Assembly: GCA_934667065.1 (NCBI GenBank)
Contig: CAKULD010000005.1
Span: 62,001 to 126,000 of the forward strand
Direction: 5' to 3'
DNA length: 64,000 nt
DNA from: an uncultured Collinsella sp.
Lineage (GTDB): Bacteria; Actinomycetota; Coriobacteriia; Coriobacteriales; Coriobacteriaceae
The notes below the pieces were generated by a model that was given only the letters and a program-made list of their open reading frames with translations, was not told the origin of the DNA and made no database searches. Positions 8,901 to 16,703 of this stretch are shown here, in pieces. Position 1 is the stretch's first letter; each line of letters begins with the position of its first letter. The position numbers were made by a program, and so were the translations under genes.

Positions 8901-9606
8901 GGAAGGAGTCCGCCTCCTGGGACAGCCGGGGCACCGCGCGCTCCAGCGTGTCAGCGGACACGGCGATCGTGATGATGCGGTCGCGGCGCACCGAGCGCGA
9001 GGATTTGGCGAGCATGGAGCGGGTCCACGCGTTGTACTCACGTCGCAAGACGTTGCCGCGCTCGTCGCCGGGAACCTCGCGGAACAGCAGGTCGGAGGCG
9101 AACTCCTCCGGGCTCACGCGCTTGTTCATGATGAAGATGCCGAGGCGAACCGTATGGTCGAGCGAGTCGAGGTATCCCGCCCATGCCTCGCGTACGAGAT
9201 ACTGGTCCTCGGGTCGCGCTCCCTGGTAGTTGACATCATCGACGCGAAGGGCAATGGAGTAGGTCTCGCTGTCGATGCGCATGACGCCGTCAACCGTGAG
9301 CAACTCGTAGGGAACGAGTTTCGTGGTCGACCACTTAGGCTGGACGAGCTTCACATCGGTCGAGAGCGCAGTGTTGACGCCTAGCTCCATCTGCTCCTCG
9401 TCTATCGCCCAAGAGGAGCCGAGGGGGATGGAGGGCACGTCGGCGCCGTACTTCGCAACAAACTTGTCACGCTTCTTATTCAGCTTTTTCAGGCGTTTGT
9501 CCATCTGGCGCACGCCCTTTTGCCAACCGGCCTCGAGAGCACTCGCACGGCGCTGTTCGGCCTCGGCAATCTCTCGGTCGAGATCGTCAATAGTCAGTTT
9601 GCTCAT
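5965..9606 (-). CDS. VirB4-like conjugation ATPase with an extra fused C-terminal region
   Basis: A 1213-residue protein; family members in Gram-positive elements usually have 750-900. Residues about 1-500 are the N-terminal VirB4 domain. The ATPase follows, with a Walker A-like QPRSGKSF at 531-538, an acidic motif DPEGEY near 561 and Walker B WLIIDEF at about 745-751. It powers the type IV secretion channel at the membrane. The ATPase ends near residue 870. The remainder is a Pro-rich linker and then about 260 residues beginning at Met952 (position 6753), where a strong Shine-Dalgarno-like AAGGAAAGG directly precedes ATG. That C-terminal part has FDDFALALSSVGVTLGSE and VGYTLPALV, reminiscent of relaxase C-terminal tails, then a Gln/Ala/Pro-rich end. 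Its first base overlaps the PrgI gene (ATGA). Confidence 0.9.
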   Translation of the reverse strand: MSKLTIDDLDREIAEAEQRRASALEAGWQKGVRQMDKRLKKLNKKRDKFVAKYGADVPSIPLGSSWAIDEEQMELGVNTALSTDVKLVQPKWSTTKLVPYELLTVDGVMRIDSETYSIALRVDDVNYQGARPEDQYLVREAWAGYLDSLDHTVRLGIFIMNKRVSPEEFASDLLFREVPGDERGNVLRREYNAWTRSMLAKSSRSVRRDRIITIAVSADTLERAVPRLSQEADSFLRFMRDLGSDAHVLDGQQRLDIIQTMTRQDDTPGTANFERLSGTVGLTTRELVAPSSVLTADGYRGDPRMIVGRRWVKTYDVTLDGYGKTMKDSFISDLTGLPYDLTVAWHIRPWEFSAAISAAENHLHDITEENNTYQFNTSRPEVGYFVDQNNMPPAMREAQEDAEAFRDDLESAEMHAFGVTTVVTVQGRTETELEEACREVEKVFSTHRKPYPDSWRALREESFSTALPIGASYIPYERTLTTDPLSHMLMFVAAEMNDPGGNIMGLNAETRSFIVYDPVSHEHTNSFTLAQPRSGKSFNSKITRIIPVHLKHPDDDVITIDPEGEYVTPTEYLGGQVIRIAENSGDFINPLDISLAYGSDDPETKSSPVPAKVSFIQSLVRMMASSVNDAQANVLDAAAAYAYNRYLDDPRPENLPTLQDIYDFLMSEQGSDMRDARDLAKLIRRYVTGTLSLFNHPTNVNLQSNLVCFDLHELSSELKPLALLIILDHIWVRVSANRRAGRRTWLIIDEFQLLLDSPYARSQIDRFFTRGGKWDFYINAITQNLSRVLNSEETRYMFQNSPFVTILQQTSDLLPDFQELFNLSESQTKVLATAHPGEGLYVFKNRVVHFDFQIDQKTCPTLYDICTTRPADIKRRAVKPAAKPDVGSLDEPEDAPSSTPRSTREEIGRNVPSPAHMAPPACPRPNVRPACEQFGFNGGGNRDTVTAKKERMEDMDIRDFQEGADFSRFNTRRLPSEEELRAQAEAELKDLVLNAIDQVFTRESDTHFDDFALALSSVGVTLGSEPSGDIAFSNGTVALSGSEVGYTLPALVAMSERANGLDAEVKPQPASAPEQAQPAEDLNAQPGSWSNGTRQQQRDSAPRPRTQAQAPQQPAPSSSVQQAPATSFTQPNGMFLNQRAAQRHRAQASSQTAVAPQQSADQRFGSASVSDAMATLLKYQNDSGEDVGGMFASPDEISPEGLNEYADGSGFVG

Positions 9607-10073
9607 CTAGGGTTTCTCCCATCGTTTCTCACGGAGGCCTCAGCCATCGCCTGGGCGATTCCCGCCGGCACGGCCTCCTGCTCCAACTTCCTCGCCTTCC
9701 TTGCTGCCTTTTCGCGGCGTTTCTGCTCGCGCACCTCTGCCTTCGTCTTCTTCGGAAAAGCCACCTCGAAAGTCGGGACAGCGAGCGTGAGCTGATCGGG
9801 CTCGGCGCGGTCCTTCAGCATAAGGGGGAGCCATTTCTCGGATTTGAGGCCATGGTGCGAATGGAGGCCGATGACACCGATAGCCACGCAGATCGGTATC
9901 ACCATGTAGGTGACAATATCGAGGCTCCAGTCCCATGCGTAGACGCCGTATATGCCGACCGACACGACGGCGACGGCGGCAAGCGCGGCAATTGCCGAAC
10001 GCTTGGAAAAGCGACCGAAGATGTTTCTCGCGACGTAGTTGTTGATGTCATCGCGTACGAATGTCTCAGCCAT
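9603..10073 (-). CDS. PrgI-family membrane protein of the type IV secretion system
   Basis: A 156-residue protein; the start at 10073 (MAETFVRDDI) is preferred to the longer frame because GGGAAGG lies about 8 nt upstream and the longer start sits inside the VirB6-like gene. Two adjacent membrane helices, about residues 26-46 and 51-70, are followed by a basic cytoplasmic tail rich in Lys, Arg and Ala (EVREQKRREKAARKARK). This is the PrgI/TcpE-type layout, an inner-membrane channel component usually found just before VirB4, as here. The stop overlaps the VirB4 start by four bases (ATGA). Confidence 0.8.
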   Translation of the reverse strand: MAETFVRDDINNYVARNIFGRFSKRSAIAALAAVAVVSVGIYGVYAWDWSLDIVTYMVIPICVAIGVIGLHSHHGLKSEKWLPLMLKDRAEPDQLTLAVPTFEVAFPKKTKAEVREQKRREKAARKARKLEQEAVPAGIAQAMAEASVRNDGRNPR

Positions 10074-10086
10074 TTCACTACCTTCC

Positions 10087-11676
10087 CTAGACGAGGCCAA
10101 ACAGGCTGTTGGCAACGACTTTTGACTTGTTCACGACTTCCGTAATGCAAAGGACGGAACACATCGACGGGATGAGCGCGGCCGCGGCGCCCCCGAAACC
10201 ATTTAGGGTGCTCGTATCAGACGTGATGGGGGCTATAAGTTCGGTTGCGACCGTATTGATGAGGGGTATCATGCCAATCGCGATGACAATCATCACTGCC
10301 TGGAAACAGACCGCGGCAAAACGTTTGAGATAGCCAACCCCCATGGGCCTTGATTTGTCGTCAGCAAAGAACGATAGGCAAAGGGGGCTTGCCGCGGCCC
10401 TTAAATAGATTTCACCTATACGTACGAAGATGGTCGTCAGCACGGTGAATAGACAGGCTACGCAGGCAACAAGTGAGACGATGGCGAGAATGAGAAGGAT
10501 AAACGAAGTTCCAGCCTGTGCGTAAGTCAGGGCGTCGAATGATTTGATCACCTGGTCTTTTATGCCAATGGAGTTGGTAGTATCGATCCCCATTGATGCA
10601 AGCGTACTATTCACGATGCCCACAAGGTGTTGGGCGAGAACGTATACGGCTGCACAGATGTCCATCGCGTGGATGATGAGGGTGTAGCTCACCGCGAACA
10701 TCATGACTACGAAGGCGAGGCTTGCCATGATATCGACGCCGGCCATCTTGCGGCGAACATCCAGCTGGTGCATGAGGGCGACGCCGAAGGTCAGGCCGAG
10801 AAACGCCATGGCATAAGGCTGGAAAGCGCCTTTCGAAAGCTTCGACGCCATAGTGTAGAACTGGGCGAAAGGACCATTGGTAAAGTCGGATGTGAATGCA
10901 GTATTCGCCGTAGAGGACACTAGCGAAATGCACCATTCGGCAAGGCTCGTGGCGCTTTCCGCAAGCCCACGGCAGAAGGTCCACACCAGATTTTCAGCCG
11001 CATATTTAAAGAAATTAAACGACAAGGCGAATTTTGGAGGGTTTTTACTAATTAGCTTATCGTCTAAATCGTCTTCTTCCTTTGCTGCCGAGTCATTAGA
11101 GCCGCTGGGCTTGTTATTATCATTTCGGTTAACGCTGGTTGAGGCGGACGCGGCCTTTTCCCAACCATCGGGCGCCCATGAAGGCTCGAAGTTTTTCTTT
11201 AGGTCTTCCTTCTGTAAGCCACCGGTGTACTTCTTGCTTTTGCTATGTGACTTATCGACAACCTTGCCGTTTTTATCGTAGTAGACGGGCCCCTCGACGG
11301 TGTTTCCGTTAATGCCGATCGTTACGGTGTAGCCGATCTTGTAGGCCTTGATACCGTCATGCTCGAAGGTCACATACTTGTTCTTGTCGATGTCGCTCCA
11401 CTTGATGGTAATTTGCTGACACTCGGGGGCCATGTTGTCAAAGCCGACGTTGACGTTCCACTGCCCCTTTTGCGCAGCATAAGCAATCGTCGCAATGGCG
11501 CATGCCACAACGAGCATCAAGACGCTGACGGTAGCAAAACGTAAGACGCGATCGCCAAACGAAGTCGGCCTTTCATCGTATTCAAATTCGTCATACGGGT
11601 CTGTTGGCCCGGGCGACGCAGCACCACCGATAGGGGAGCCGGCCGCGAAGGCGAGCAGCCTCTCTCGGATCTCCAT
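10087..11676 (-). CDS. VirB6/TrbL-like polytopic channel protein
   Basis: A 529-residue protein. One helix near residues 45-67 is followed by a soluble extracytoplasmic insert (about 70-225) rich in Lys, Asn, Asp and Ser. At least five further membrane helices lie between about 235 and 525 (for example FLGLTFGVALMHQL, ASLAFVVMMFAVSYTLI, SFILLILAIVSLVACVACL, AAVCFQAVMIVIAIGMIPL). This is the VirB6-like membrane core of Gram-positive conjugation systems. Its start overlaps the Maff2 stop (TAATG). The stretch 11,030-11,330 encoding the insert is clearly more AT-rich than the flanks, suggesting a surface-exposed domain exchanged or evolving independently. Confidence 0.82.
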   Translation of the reverse strand: MEIRERLLAFAAGSPIGGAASPGPTDPYDEFEYDERPTSFGDRVLRFATVSVLMLVVACAIATIAYAAQKGQWNVNVGFDNMAPECQQITIKWSDIDKNKYVTFEHDGIKAYKIGYTVTIGINGNTVEGPVYYDKNGKVVDKSHSKSKKYTGGLQKEDLKKNFEPSWAPDGWEKAASASTSVNRNDNNKPSGSNDSAAKEEDDLDDKLISKNPPKFALSFNFFKYAAENLVWTFCRGLAESATSLAEWCISLVSSTANTAFTSDFTNGPFAQFYTMASKLSKGAFQPYAMAFLGLTFGVALMHQLDVRRKMAGVDIMASLAFVVMMFAVSYTLIIHAMDICAAVYVLAQHLVGIVNSTLASMGIDTTNSIGIKDQVIKSFDALTYAQAGTSFILLILAIVSLVACVACLFTVLTTIFVRIGEIYLRAAASPLCLSFFADDKSRPMGVGYLKRFAAVCFQAVMIVIAIGMIPLINTVATELIAPITSDTSTLNGFGGAAAALIPSMCSVLCITEVVNKSKVVANSLFGLV

Positions 11677-11894
11677 TATCCGAGGATGCCGCTAAACAGC
11701 TGGGAGATGATATGGGAGACGCCGCAGCCGGCGATGAAGACGCCGGCGAGAACCTGCCACCACTCGGTACCGTGGCCGGGACGACCCTTGGTCTTCTCCT
11801 CGAGCAGATTGTAGACACCCCACAGGGCAAACAGAGAGCCGCCGGCGATCATGACGTTCTCGAATTTGGTGACGAGATCAGCAAGCTGTTCCAT
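11676..11894 (-). CDS. Maff2-family small membrane protein
   Basis: A 72-residue protein; the start at 11894 has AAGGAAA about 8 nt upstream. Two hydrophobic segments (NVMIAGGSLFALWGVYNLLEE and WWQVLAGVFIAGCGVSHII) separated by a polar KTKGRPGHGTE turn match the Maff2 pattern, including the WGVxNLLE motif. Maff2 proteins lie between the coupling protein and VirB6 in Tn1549-type elements, exactly as here, and are proposed to be pilin-like or channel parts. It sits 48 bp after the VirD4 gene. Confidence 0.78.
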   Translation of the reverse strand: MEQLADLVTKFENVMIAGGSLFALWGVYNLLEEKTKGRPGHGTEWWQVLAGVFIAGCGVSHIISQLFSGILG

Positions 11895-11942
11895 TGAAGA
11901 TTTCCTTCCCTTAAGGATTTGTCGATACCTATTCACGCGCCC

Positions 11943-13913
11943 TTAGGCGTCGATGACGATGGTTTTGGGGTTAGTGCGGTCTATGAGAACGACACCCTCC
12001 GGTGTTGACACGACAGAGTTGTCCGCGTGCCGCCTGGCGCGTGCCCACTCGAGCATTTCGGTTTTGCCGGCGCTGAGATACTCCTTGCGCCTGGGGTGAA
12101 TCTCGGGATCTGCCTTGAGGTCGCGAAACCACATGCCTTGTTTGTAATGGGTCACGCACTCGTCAGGGGACAGGCCGTCCTCCTCGTTGAAGCTGTAGAG
12201 CTCCTCGGGGCTCATGAGCGGAACCTTGACGTATCTCGTGCTCTCCTGGATGGATTTACCGCTCGCGGAGTTCGAGACTGAGTAGTCCGTGAACTTCTTC
12301 GTGGTGTTGCCCATCTCGCGCGATATCTGCTCGCAGTCGGAAAAGAGGGAAGAGCCCATGTACATAAAAATGGCCGAGTTTGCTCGGATGGATTCCGACT
12401 GCTTGCCATATCTTGCCTCGAGTTGCTTGCCGTCCTGCACGATTGCGCAGAGGTTGATCCAGAACTTACGGCTCTCGGCGAAGAGCTTCTCAAGGTCGGG
12501 GATCTTGCCTATCTGGGCGAGCTCGTCGAGATAGCAATAGAGGGGGATTTCGAGATGGCCGATTCCATTCGTTGACCCGATATCCTTCGAGATATCGAAC
12601 AACTGGTTTAGGGCCATCGCGGCGACGAAGTCATAGGGGCCTCCGCCGGACTTGATGCAGAAGAAGATGGCGCGCTTGCGCTTGTCGATAGACTGGAGGT
12701 CGAGCTCATCGCGGCCCAGCATCTTCCTGATTGCGGGGTTATTGAGCCTTTGCAGACGAGCAGCGCACGAGGACACGACCGCCGCCATCTGCTCCGGAGC
12801 GCCGGCGTTGGCCTTGAAGGTGCGGTAGTTGGTGAGGACCGAGTTCTCGGGGAGCGACTCGTCATCAAGCGCGTCCTCTCCGTAGGTATCGATGATGTAC
12901 TGCGCGAACCCATCGAAGCCGTCGCGCTCCCGGGTGCCCTCGAATACGAGGTCGAGCTTGTTGATGCCCTCGGCGCCGTCGGCCTTGGCCATCGCGAGGT
13001 AGTCGATGATGCCGGGAAGGGTGCAGTCGGCGGTATTGCCGTTGGCCTTGAACCAGAAGACGAACATGCCGCACACGCAGGTGTAGAAGTTCTTCTCCAT
13101 ATCGATGAAGAACTGCTGGTCCCCATGTGTGTCCTCACCCTTGGTGTTCGAGATGAACATATTGACCAGGGAGTTGATCGACGTGACGTCGCGGCAGTTG
13201 ATAAGCGGGTTGTAGGGGGTTGAGGCAAGGATATGCTCTTCGTCGCGCAGGTCGATGACCTGCACGTCATAGCCGTTCTTCTCCAAAAAGGCGGCAGATG
13301 CACGGAACAGCTCGCCCGATGGGTCGGTGAAGACCATATTGCCGTTCATCTGCATGATCTGGTTGGTCACGAAGCGGTAGGACTTGCCGGCGCCCGATCC
13401 GGCCATGATGAACATGTTTCGATTTGGTACCTGGCTCTCGCGCCTGATCGGGTCCTTCTTGTCGTTGACGATGGATGTGCCGGCAACCTTGCTGTGGAGC
13501 GAGAGGATGATATTGTCGTCATCGACCGTCTCGCACCACTCGGGAACCGGCCATTCGTCTGTTGCCTTGTTGTGCGAGTACAGCAGACGCTCCTGGGCAG
13601 TCGAGAAGCGCTGGGATCCATATTGCTTGGCAGGTGAGATGTCCTCTCCGGGCGCCTCATGCTTAAGGAGAACGGCAAGGGCGATTACGAGGGCCGCGAC
13701 AACCGAGGCCAGCAACGGAACCCCACCGAAATAGATGCCGAGGGGCCGACGGGATGCCGCCCATGCGACGAACGCCACGACGTCATCGGACGTTTCGATA
13801 CCGCTTGTGCCGAGCATGACTTTCTGGACCGTGAGGTTCACGATCCAGAAGGCGGCAGATCCCAGAACGACGGCTCCGATAACCTTCGTTATGTCTATCT
13901 TCGGCAGCTTCAT
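11943..13913 (-). CDS. VirD4-type conjugative coupling protein (TraG/TcpA class)
   Basis: A 656-residue membrane ATPase that delivers the relaxase-DNA complex to the channel. Two N-terminal membrane helices (about 11-31 and 59-83) are followed by the cytoplasmic motor with Walker A AGSGAGKSY (about 171-179), VFTDPSGE just after it, and Walker B YLDELAQIGKI. The C-terminal third has the usual SIRANSAIFMYMGSS and ESTRYVKVPLMSPEEL regions. AGAGGTAG lies 6 nt before the ATG. It begins 3 bp after the PcfB gene, the same order as in Tn1549-like elements. Confidence 0.93.
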   Translation of the reverse strand: MKLPKIDITKVIGAVVLGSAAFWIVNLTVQKVMLGTSGIETSDDVVAFVAWAASRRPLGIYFGGVPLLASVVAALVIALAVLLKHEAPGEDISPAKQYGSQRFSTAQERLLYSHNKATDEWPVPEWCETVDDDNIILSLHSKVAGTSIVNDKKDPIRRESQVPNRNMFIMAGSGAGKSYRFVTNQIMQMNGNMVFTDPSGELFRASAAFLEKNGYDVQVIDLRDEEHILASTPYNPLINCRDVTSINSLVNMFISNTKGEDTHGDQQFFIDMEKNFYTCVCGMFVFWFKANGNTADCTLPGIIDYLAMAKADGAEGINKLDLVFEGTRERDGFDGFAQYIIDTYGEDALDDESLPENSVLTNYRTFKANAGAPEQMAAVVSSCAARLQRLNNPAIRKMLGRDELDLQSIDKRKRAIFFCIKSGGGPYDFVAAMALNQLFDISKDIGSTNGIGHLEIPLYCYLDELAQIGKIPDLEKLFAESRKFWINLCAIVQDGKQLEARYGKQSESIRANSAIFMYMGSSLFSDCEQISREMGNTTKKFTDYSVSNSASGKSIQESTRYVKVPLMSPEELYSFNEEDGLSPDECVTHYKQGMWFRDLKADPEIHPRRKEYLSAGKTEMLEWARARRHADNSVVSTPEGVVLIDRTNPKTIVIDA

Positions 13914-13916
13914 CGG

Positions 13917-14981
13917 CTACCTCTTGACACGCTTGTTGAGGGTTCGGGAGTGCGTGGCTGGACGGTTTTGGTTGCCGATTTGGTGACGGTTGGCCTTGCG
14001 GTCGGCCGCGTCGCGCATGTTGACGGCGCGGATGACCTCATGCGAACCCATTTGCTTGGTTCGTCCCTGGCGCTGCTGGAGTCTGACCGATCCTTCAAAG
14101 GCCTCGCGGTCCTTCAGCGTCTCGATTTGGGTATGGCATCGGACGATGGCATCGGCACGATCATCACGAAGCACGCCCTTGTCATCGCCCTCGCAGATTT
14201 GGTTTCCGATTTTTGCCGTGTGTCCGTCGGGATCGGTAATCCTGAAGGCTCCGGCCGTGGAAACGGCGGCAGAGTATACGACGCCGTCCCACCCGGTGAA
14301 TTTACGCTTGTACATGCCATCGTTCTGATCGAGCTTCCAAGACTCCCCCAGATATTCGATATTCTCCGGTGCAGGCGGGAGCCCTACCGGAGGAAGACCC
14401 ACAGCAGGTAGGCCGATTGCCGGAAGGGCGGGATACTCTTTTGGTTGTGCAGGCGTATGGATATCGTTTGGATTGTTTGTCGTCTGGACGCCACTCTCGA
14501 CCGGGCCCCTCATCGCGTTGTCCACATCGGCATTCGAGATCAGTTTCCTCTCGATTGCCGTCTCAATGCAGGCGGCGAGCGCCTCCTGGTCCTTCATCTT
14601 GTATTCGATTGCGAAATAGCCAGTCGCCGGGTCCTCGAAGACAGCGAACCCGATGCGATGCTTTCGGCAGATGTCGGAAAGAAGTGACAGGTCGCTTCGA
14701 TCGAGCGCACCTTCCTTGCCGAGGTTGACGAGCTTGATGACGTCATTGCGGTCACGCCTGAGCGTATGCTCGGTAACGAGGCCGTAACGGCCAAGCCCAT
14801 TCACATGGCTGACCGCATGGTTCGCGCCGCGACCGGCAACCCTGCCGGCACCTCCAGCGACTTTGCCGGTACCACGTGCGAGCGCTCTCATCGTGATGAT
14901 GAGGACTTCGCGTGCCGGGGGCAGAACAGCCTGGCCGAGCATCAGCAAAACGCGCATGGCCTCTTCATTCTCTCCGGGCAT
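13917..14981 (-). CDS. PcfB/DUF3801-type conjugation protein
   Basis: A 354-residue product; the start at 14981 is set by a near-perfect AAGGAGGT 6 nt upstream. The upstream-extended frame lacks one and would run through a hairpin. Residues about 55-140 resemble DUF3801/PcfB: a Gly/Ala-rich helix, GYGLVTEHTLRRDRNDVIKL-like strands are written here as RYGLVTEHTLRR, then LSDICRKHRIGFAVFEDPATGYFAIEYKMKD. PcfB proteins act as relaxosome accessories that bring the relaxase to the coupling protein, and the gene lies directly before virD4. A repeated proline segment LPAIGLPAVGLPPVGLPP occurs near residue 190, and the C terminus is basic. Confidence 0.72.
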   Translation of the reverse strand: MPGENEEAMRVLLMLGQAVLPPAREVLIITMRALARGTGKVAGGAGRVAGRGANHAVSHVNGLGRYGLVTEHTLRRDRNDVIKLVNLGKEGALDRSDLSLLSDICRKHRIGFAVFEDPATGYFAIEYKMKDQEALAACIETAIERKLISNADVDNAMRGPVESGVQTTNNPNDIHTPAQPKEYPALPAIGLPAVGLPPVGLPPAPENIEYLGESWKLDQNDGMYKRKFTGWDGVVYSAAVSTAGAFRITDPDGHTAKIGNQICEGDDKGVLRDDRADAIVRCHTQIETLKDREAFEGSVRLQQRQGRTKQMGSHEVIRAVNMRDAADRKANRHQIGNQNRPATHSRTLNKRVKR

Positions 14982-15006
14982 TACTGCTACCTCCTTCCGG
15001 CGACGT

Positions 15007-15041
15007 GTAGTTGGGGCCGCACATAAAGCGGCCCCAACTAC
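15007..15041. repeat. Perfect 14-bp inverted repeat with 7-nt loop, just upstream of the pcfB ribosome binding site
   Basis: The arms 15007-15020 and 15028-15041 (GTAGTTGGGGCCGC and its complement) are exact, separated by ACATAAA. In the minus-strand message the hairpin ends about 15 nt before AAGGAGGT. There is no T-run on that side, so it is not a normal terminator. It could be an attenuator, an RNA-processing site or a protein-binding palindrome. Confidence 0.85.
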
Positions 15042-15105
15042 AGTTTTCGCCATATAGGCCACCCGTGCCGAGCGGTTTGGTGCCACAGGGTGACAATTTC
15101 TTTAT

Positions 15106-15714
15106 TTAGCTATGCCTGCGTGCCCCAGGTCGTTTGACATGCACGCCCGGTTGCTTCAGGCCCTCGGTAACTGCAGTCGTGTGTTGATATAGACGCCTTG
15201 TAGCCAAGGCATCAGCGAGCGCGGTATGCGGAGCGCCCTCGAAGCTGTATCCCATGGCATCTGCCGCAGAGGTGAGCCTCCATCTTGAATGGGACTCTGA
15301 GAATGGGCCGTATACGCGCCCGAATTCCTCCATCGCATCGACAATTTCCGCTGTCTGCGGAATGATGACGCCCTCATGCTCGAGGAATCCAAGGTCGAAG
15401 CCGACATTCCATCCGACGATCTTCTCCGTGCGGTCGAATAGCGACTGGACGGCCTCGAGATAATTCTTAAAAGGCTTATAGTTCGCCACCGAGTCGGGTG
15501 AGATGTGGTTCACGCGCTCCGCGGCAGGCCACTCGGTCTTATGCTGCGGCTTGACACGCAGGTGGACCGACGAGGGCGAATCCTGACCTTCGATATCGAG
15601 AACCATTGCCAGGGTCAAGATTTCATCGCCGTCAAAGGGGTCGAGCCCCGTCGTCTCGGTGTCGATAGTCATGCACTCGATGGGAGAGTCGAAAGGCACC
15701 AAGGTGATGCTCAT
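15106..15714 (-). CDS. DEDDh 3'-5' exonuclease (DnaQ/epsilon-like)
   Basis: A 202-residue protein consisting of one DEDDh exonuclease domain. ExoI is TIDTETTGLDP (Asp17, Glu19), ExoII is GWNVGFDLGFLE and ExoIII is PHTALADALAT, with the His five residues before the Asp typical of DEDDh enzymes. Such enzymes degrade or proofread single-stranded 3' ends. A free-standing copy in a conjugative element may trim DNA ends after transfer or during repair. It lies between the unknown 293-residue gene (14 bp upstream) and pcfB, inside the unit that follows an SOS-type box. Confidence 0.85.
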   Translation of the reverse strand: MSITLVPFDSPIECMTIDTETTGLDPFDGDEILTLAMVLDIEGQDSPSSVHLRVKPQHKTEWPAAERVNHISPDSVANYKPFKNYLEAVQSLFDRTEKIVGWNVGFDLGFLEHEGVIIPQTAEIVDAMEEFGRVYGPFSESHSRWRLTSAADAMGYSFEGAPHTALADALATRRLYQHTTAVTEGLKQPGVHVKRPGARRHS

Positions 15715-15728
15715 CTTGCCGCCCCCCC

Positions 15729-16610
15729 TTATGCCTGTCCGTAATGGAAATAGGCAGTGCGATTGGGGGCCGTGGTATGAAGGGCGCCCTCGGTACCGCC
15801 ACCCAGCTTCCTGCTGATCTGCGCGATGAGGTTTTTCGTGCCGGGCATCTCATGAGCTCGCTCGGTCTTGATATCGCTCTTTTGGACATAGCCCTCGTCG
15901 ACAGACTCGTCCCACTCGTCCTGGGTCGCCTCGGTGTAGAAGACCGGCGCCTCGGGGTCGTTTTCGATAGCCTGAGAGGCAAGCGTATCGATGTGGCCGG
16001 TATTCCCCCTCACGGCAGCGTGGACAACGTCGTCGGTAAGTGCGCCGCCATTCGCGATGTACTCATAGAGGCTCTGGTCGGCCGGGTCGGGAATCACGCG
16101 CCCGAACTGCTCATCCGTGACATAGCCCTCGTCGCCGATCCTGAACTGGCCATAGGGCCCCGCCGGCCATGGCATCGCGATACGCGAGAGCTCCGTGTCC
16201 GCCATGACATAGAATTTCATGACAGCGAGCTTGTCATCTCGCGAGATATAGTCCTGGACGGCAATAGACGCCTTCGGGTTGATGTGGGTTCGATCCGACG
16301 GCGAGAGTTCGAGGCCGCGATCGATCTCATATTCGGCCTGGGCGGTGGAGGCCGTGAAAAGGGCCCGTGCGAGCAGCCAGGACTTCTGACCCGCATACGT
16401 GTCGGGGACGATGCCGTCAAGAGCGACCTCGGCCACGGCCGAGAGAAGGTTCGGCTCTGCCATGATCGCACCGAGCGTGGCGACAGCCGGCCACTTAAGG
16501 TATCCCTCGCATTGCTGCGGGTCCATGATCATTTCGCGCGCGGCATCGAAAACGCGGTCGAGGTCGAGCGGGCCCAGCCCGGCCGCACCCGCTCTATCCA
16601 GTTTGTCCAT
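15729..16610 (-). CDS. Unknown element protein, first gene of the conjugation unit
   Basis: A 293-residue, acidic, apparently soluble protein with no signal peptide or membrane segment. The start ATG 16610 has GGGAGA about 6 nt upstream. The N-terminal half is largely helical (LDRVFDAAREMIMDP, VATLGAIMAEPNLLSAVAEVALD). The C-terminal half contains TDEQFGRVIPDPADQSLYEYIANGGALTDD written in short acidic runs. I do not recognise a family. It is the first gene after an SOS-type box 70 bp upstream and appears to open the long transfer operon. Confidence 0.65.
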   Translation of the reverse strand: MDKLDRAGAAGLGPLDLDRVFDAAREMIMDPQQCEGYLKWPAVATLGAIMAEPNLLSAVAEVALDGIVPDTYAGQKSWLLARALFTASTAQAEYEIDRGLELSPSDRTHINPKASIAVQDYISRDDKLAVMKFYVMADTELSRIAMPWPAGPYGQFRIGDEGYVTDEQFGRVIPDPADQSLYEYIANGGALTDDVVHAAVRGNTGHIDTLASQAIENDPEAPVFYTEATQDEWDESVDEGYVQKSDIKTERAHEMPGTKNLIAQISRKLGGGTEGALHTTAPNRTAYFHYGQA

Positions 16611-16680
16611 ACGGCTCTCCCTTCGGTCATAGTTCCGTTGGTTGTATCGTCCGCCCTTGGGCTTGTCGATGAGAGCCGTT

Positions 16681-16692
16681 GAACAACTGTTC
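16681..16692. promoter_or_regulatory. LexA (SOS) box before the conjugation unit
   Basis: GAACAACTGTTC matches GAACnnnnGTTC exactly. It is part of a 17-bp sequence, TTGAACAACTGTTCCTA (16679-16695), repeated identically at 18682-18698. It lies 70 bp upstream of ATG 16610 in the gap after the ComM-like gene. Confidence 0.75.
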
Positions 16693-16703
16693 CTAGATTT
16701 TGG

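Noticed and set aside
15007..15041. Hairpin considered as a rho-independent terminator for the exonuclease gene
   Set aside because: On the transcribed strand no T-run follows and a strong ribosome site with pcfB lies directly downstream, so read-through is expected.
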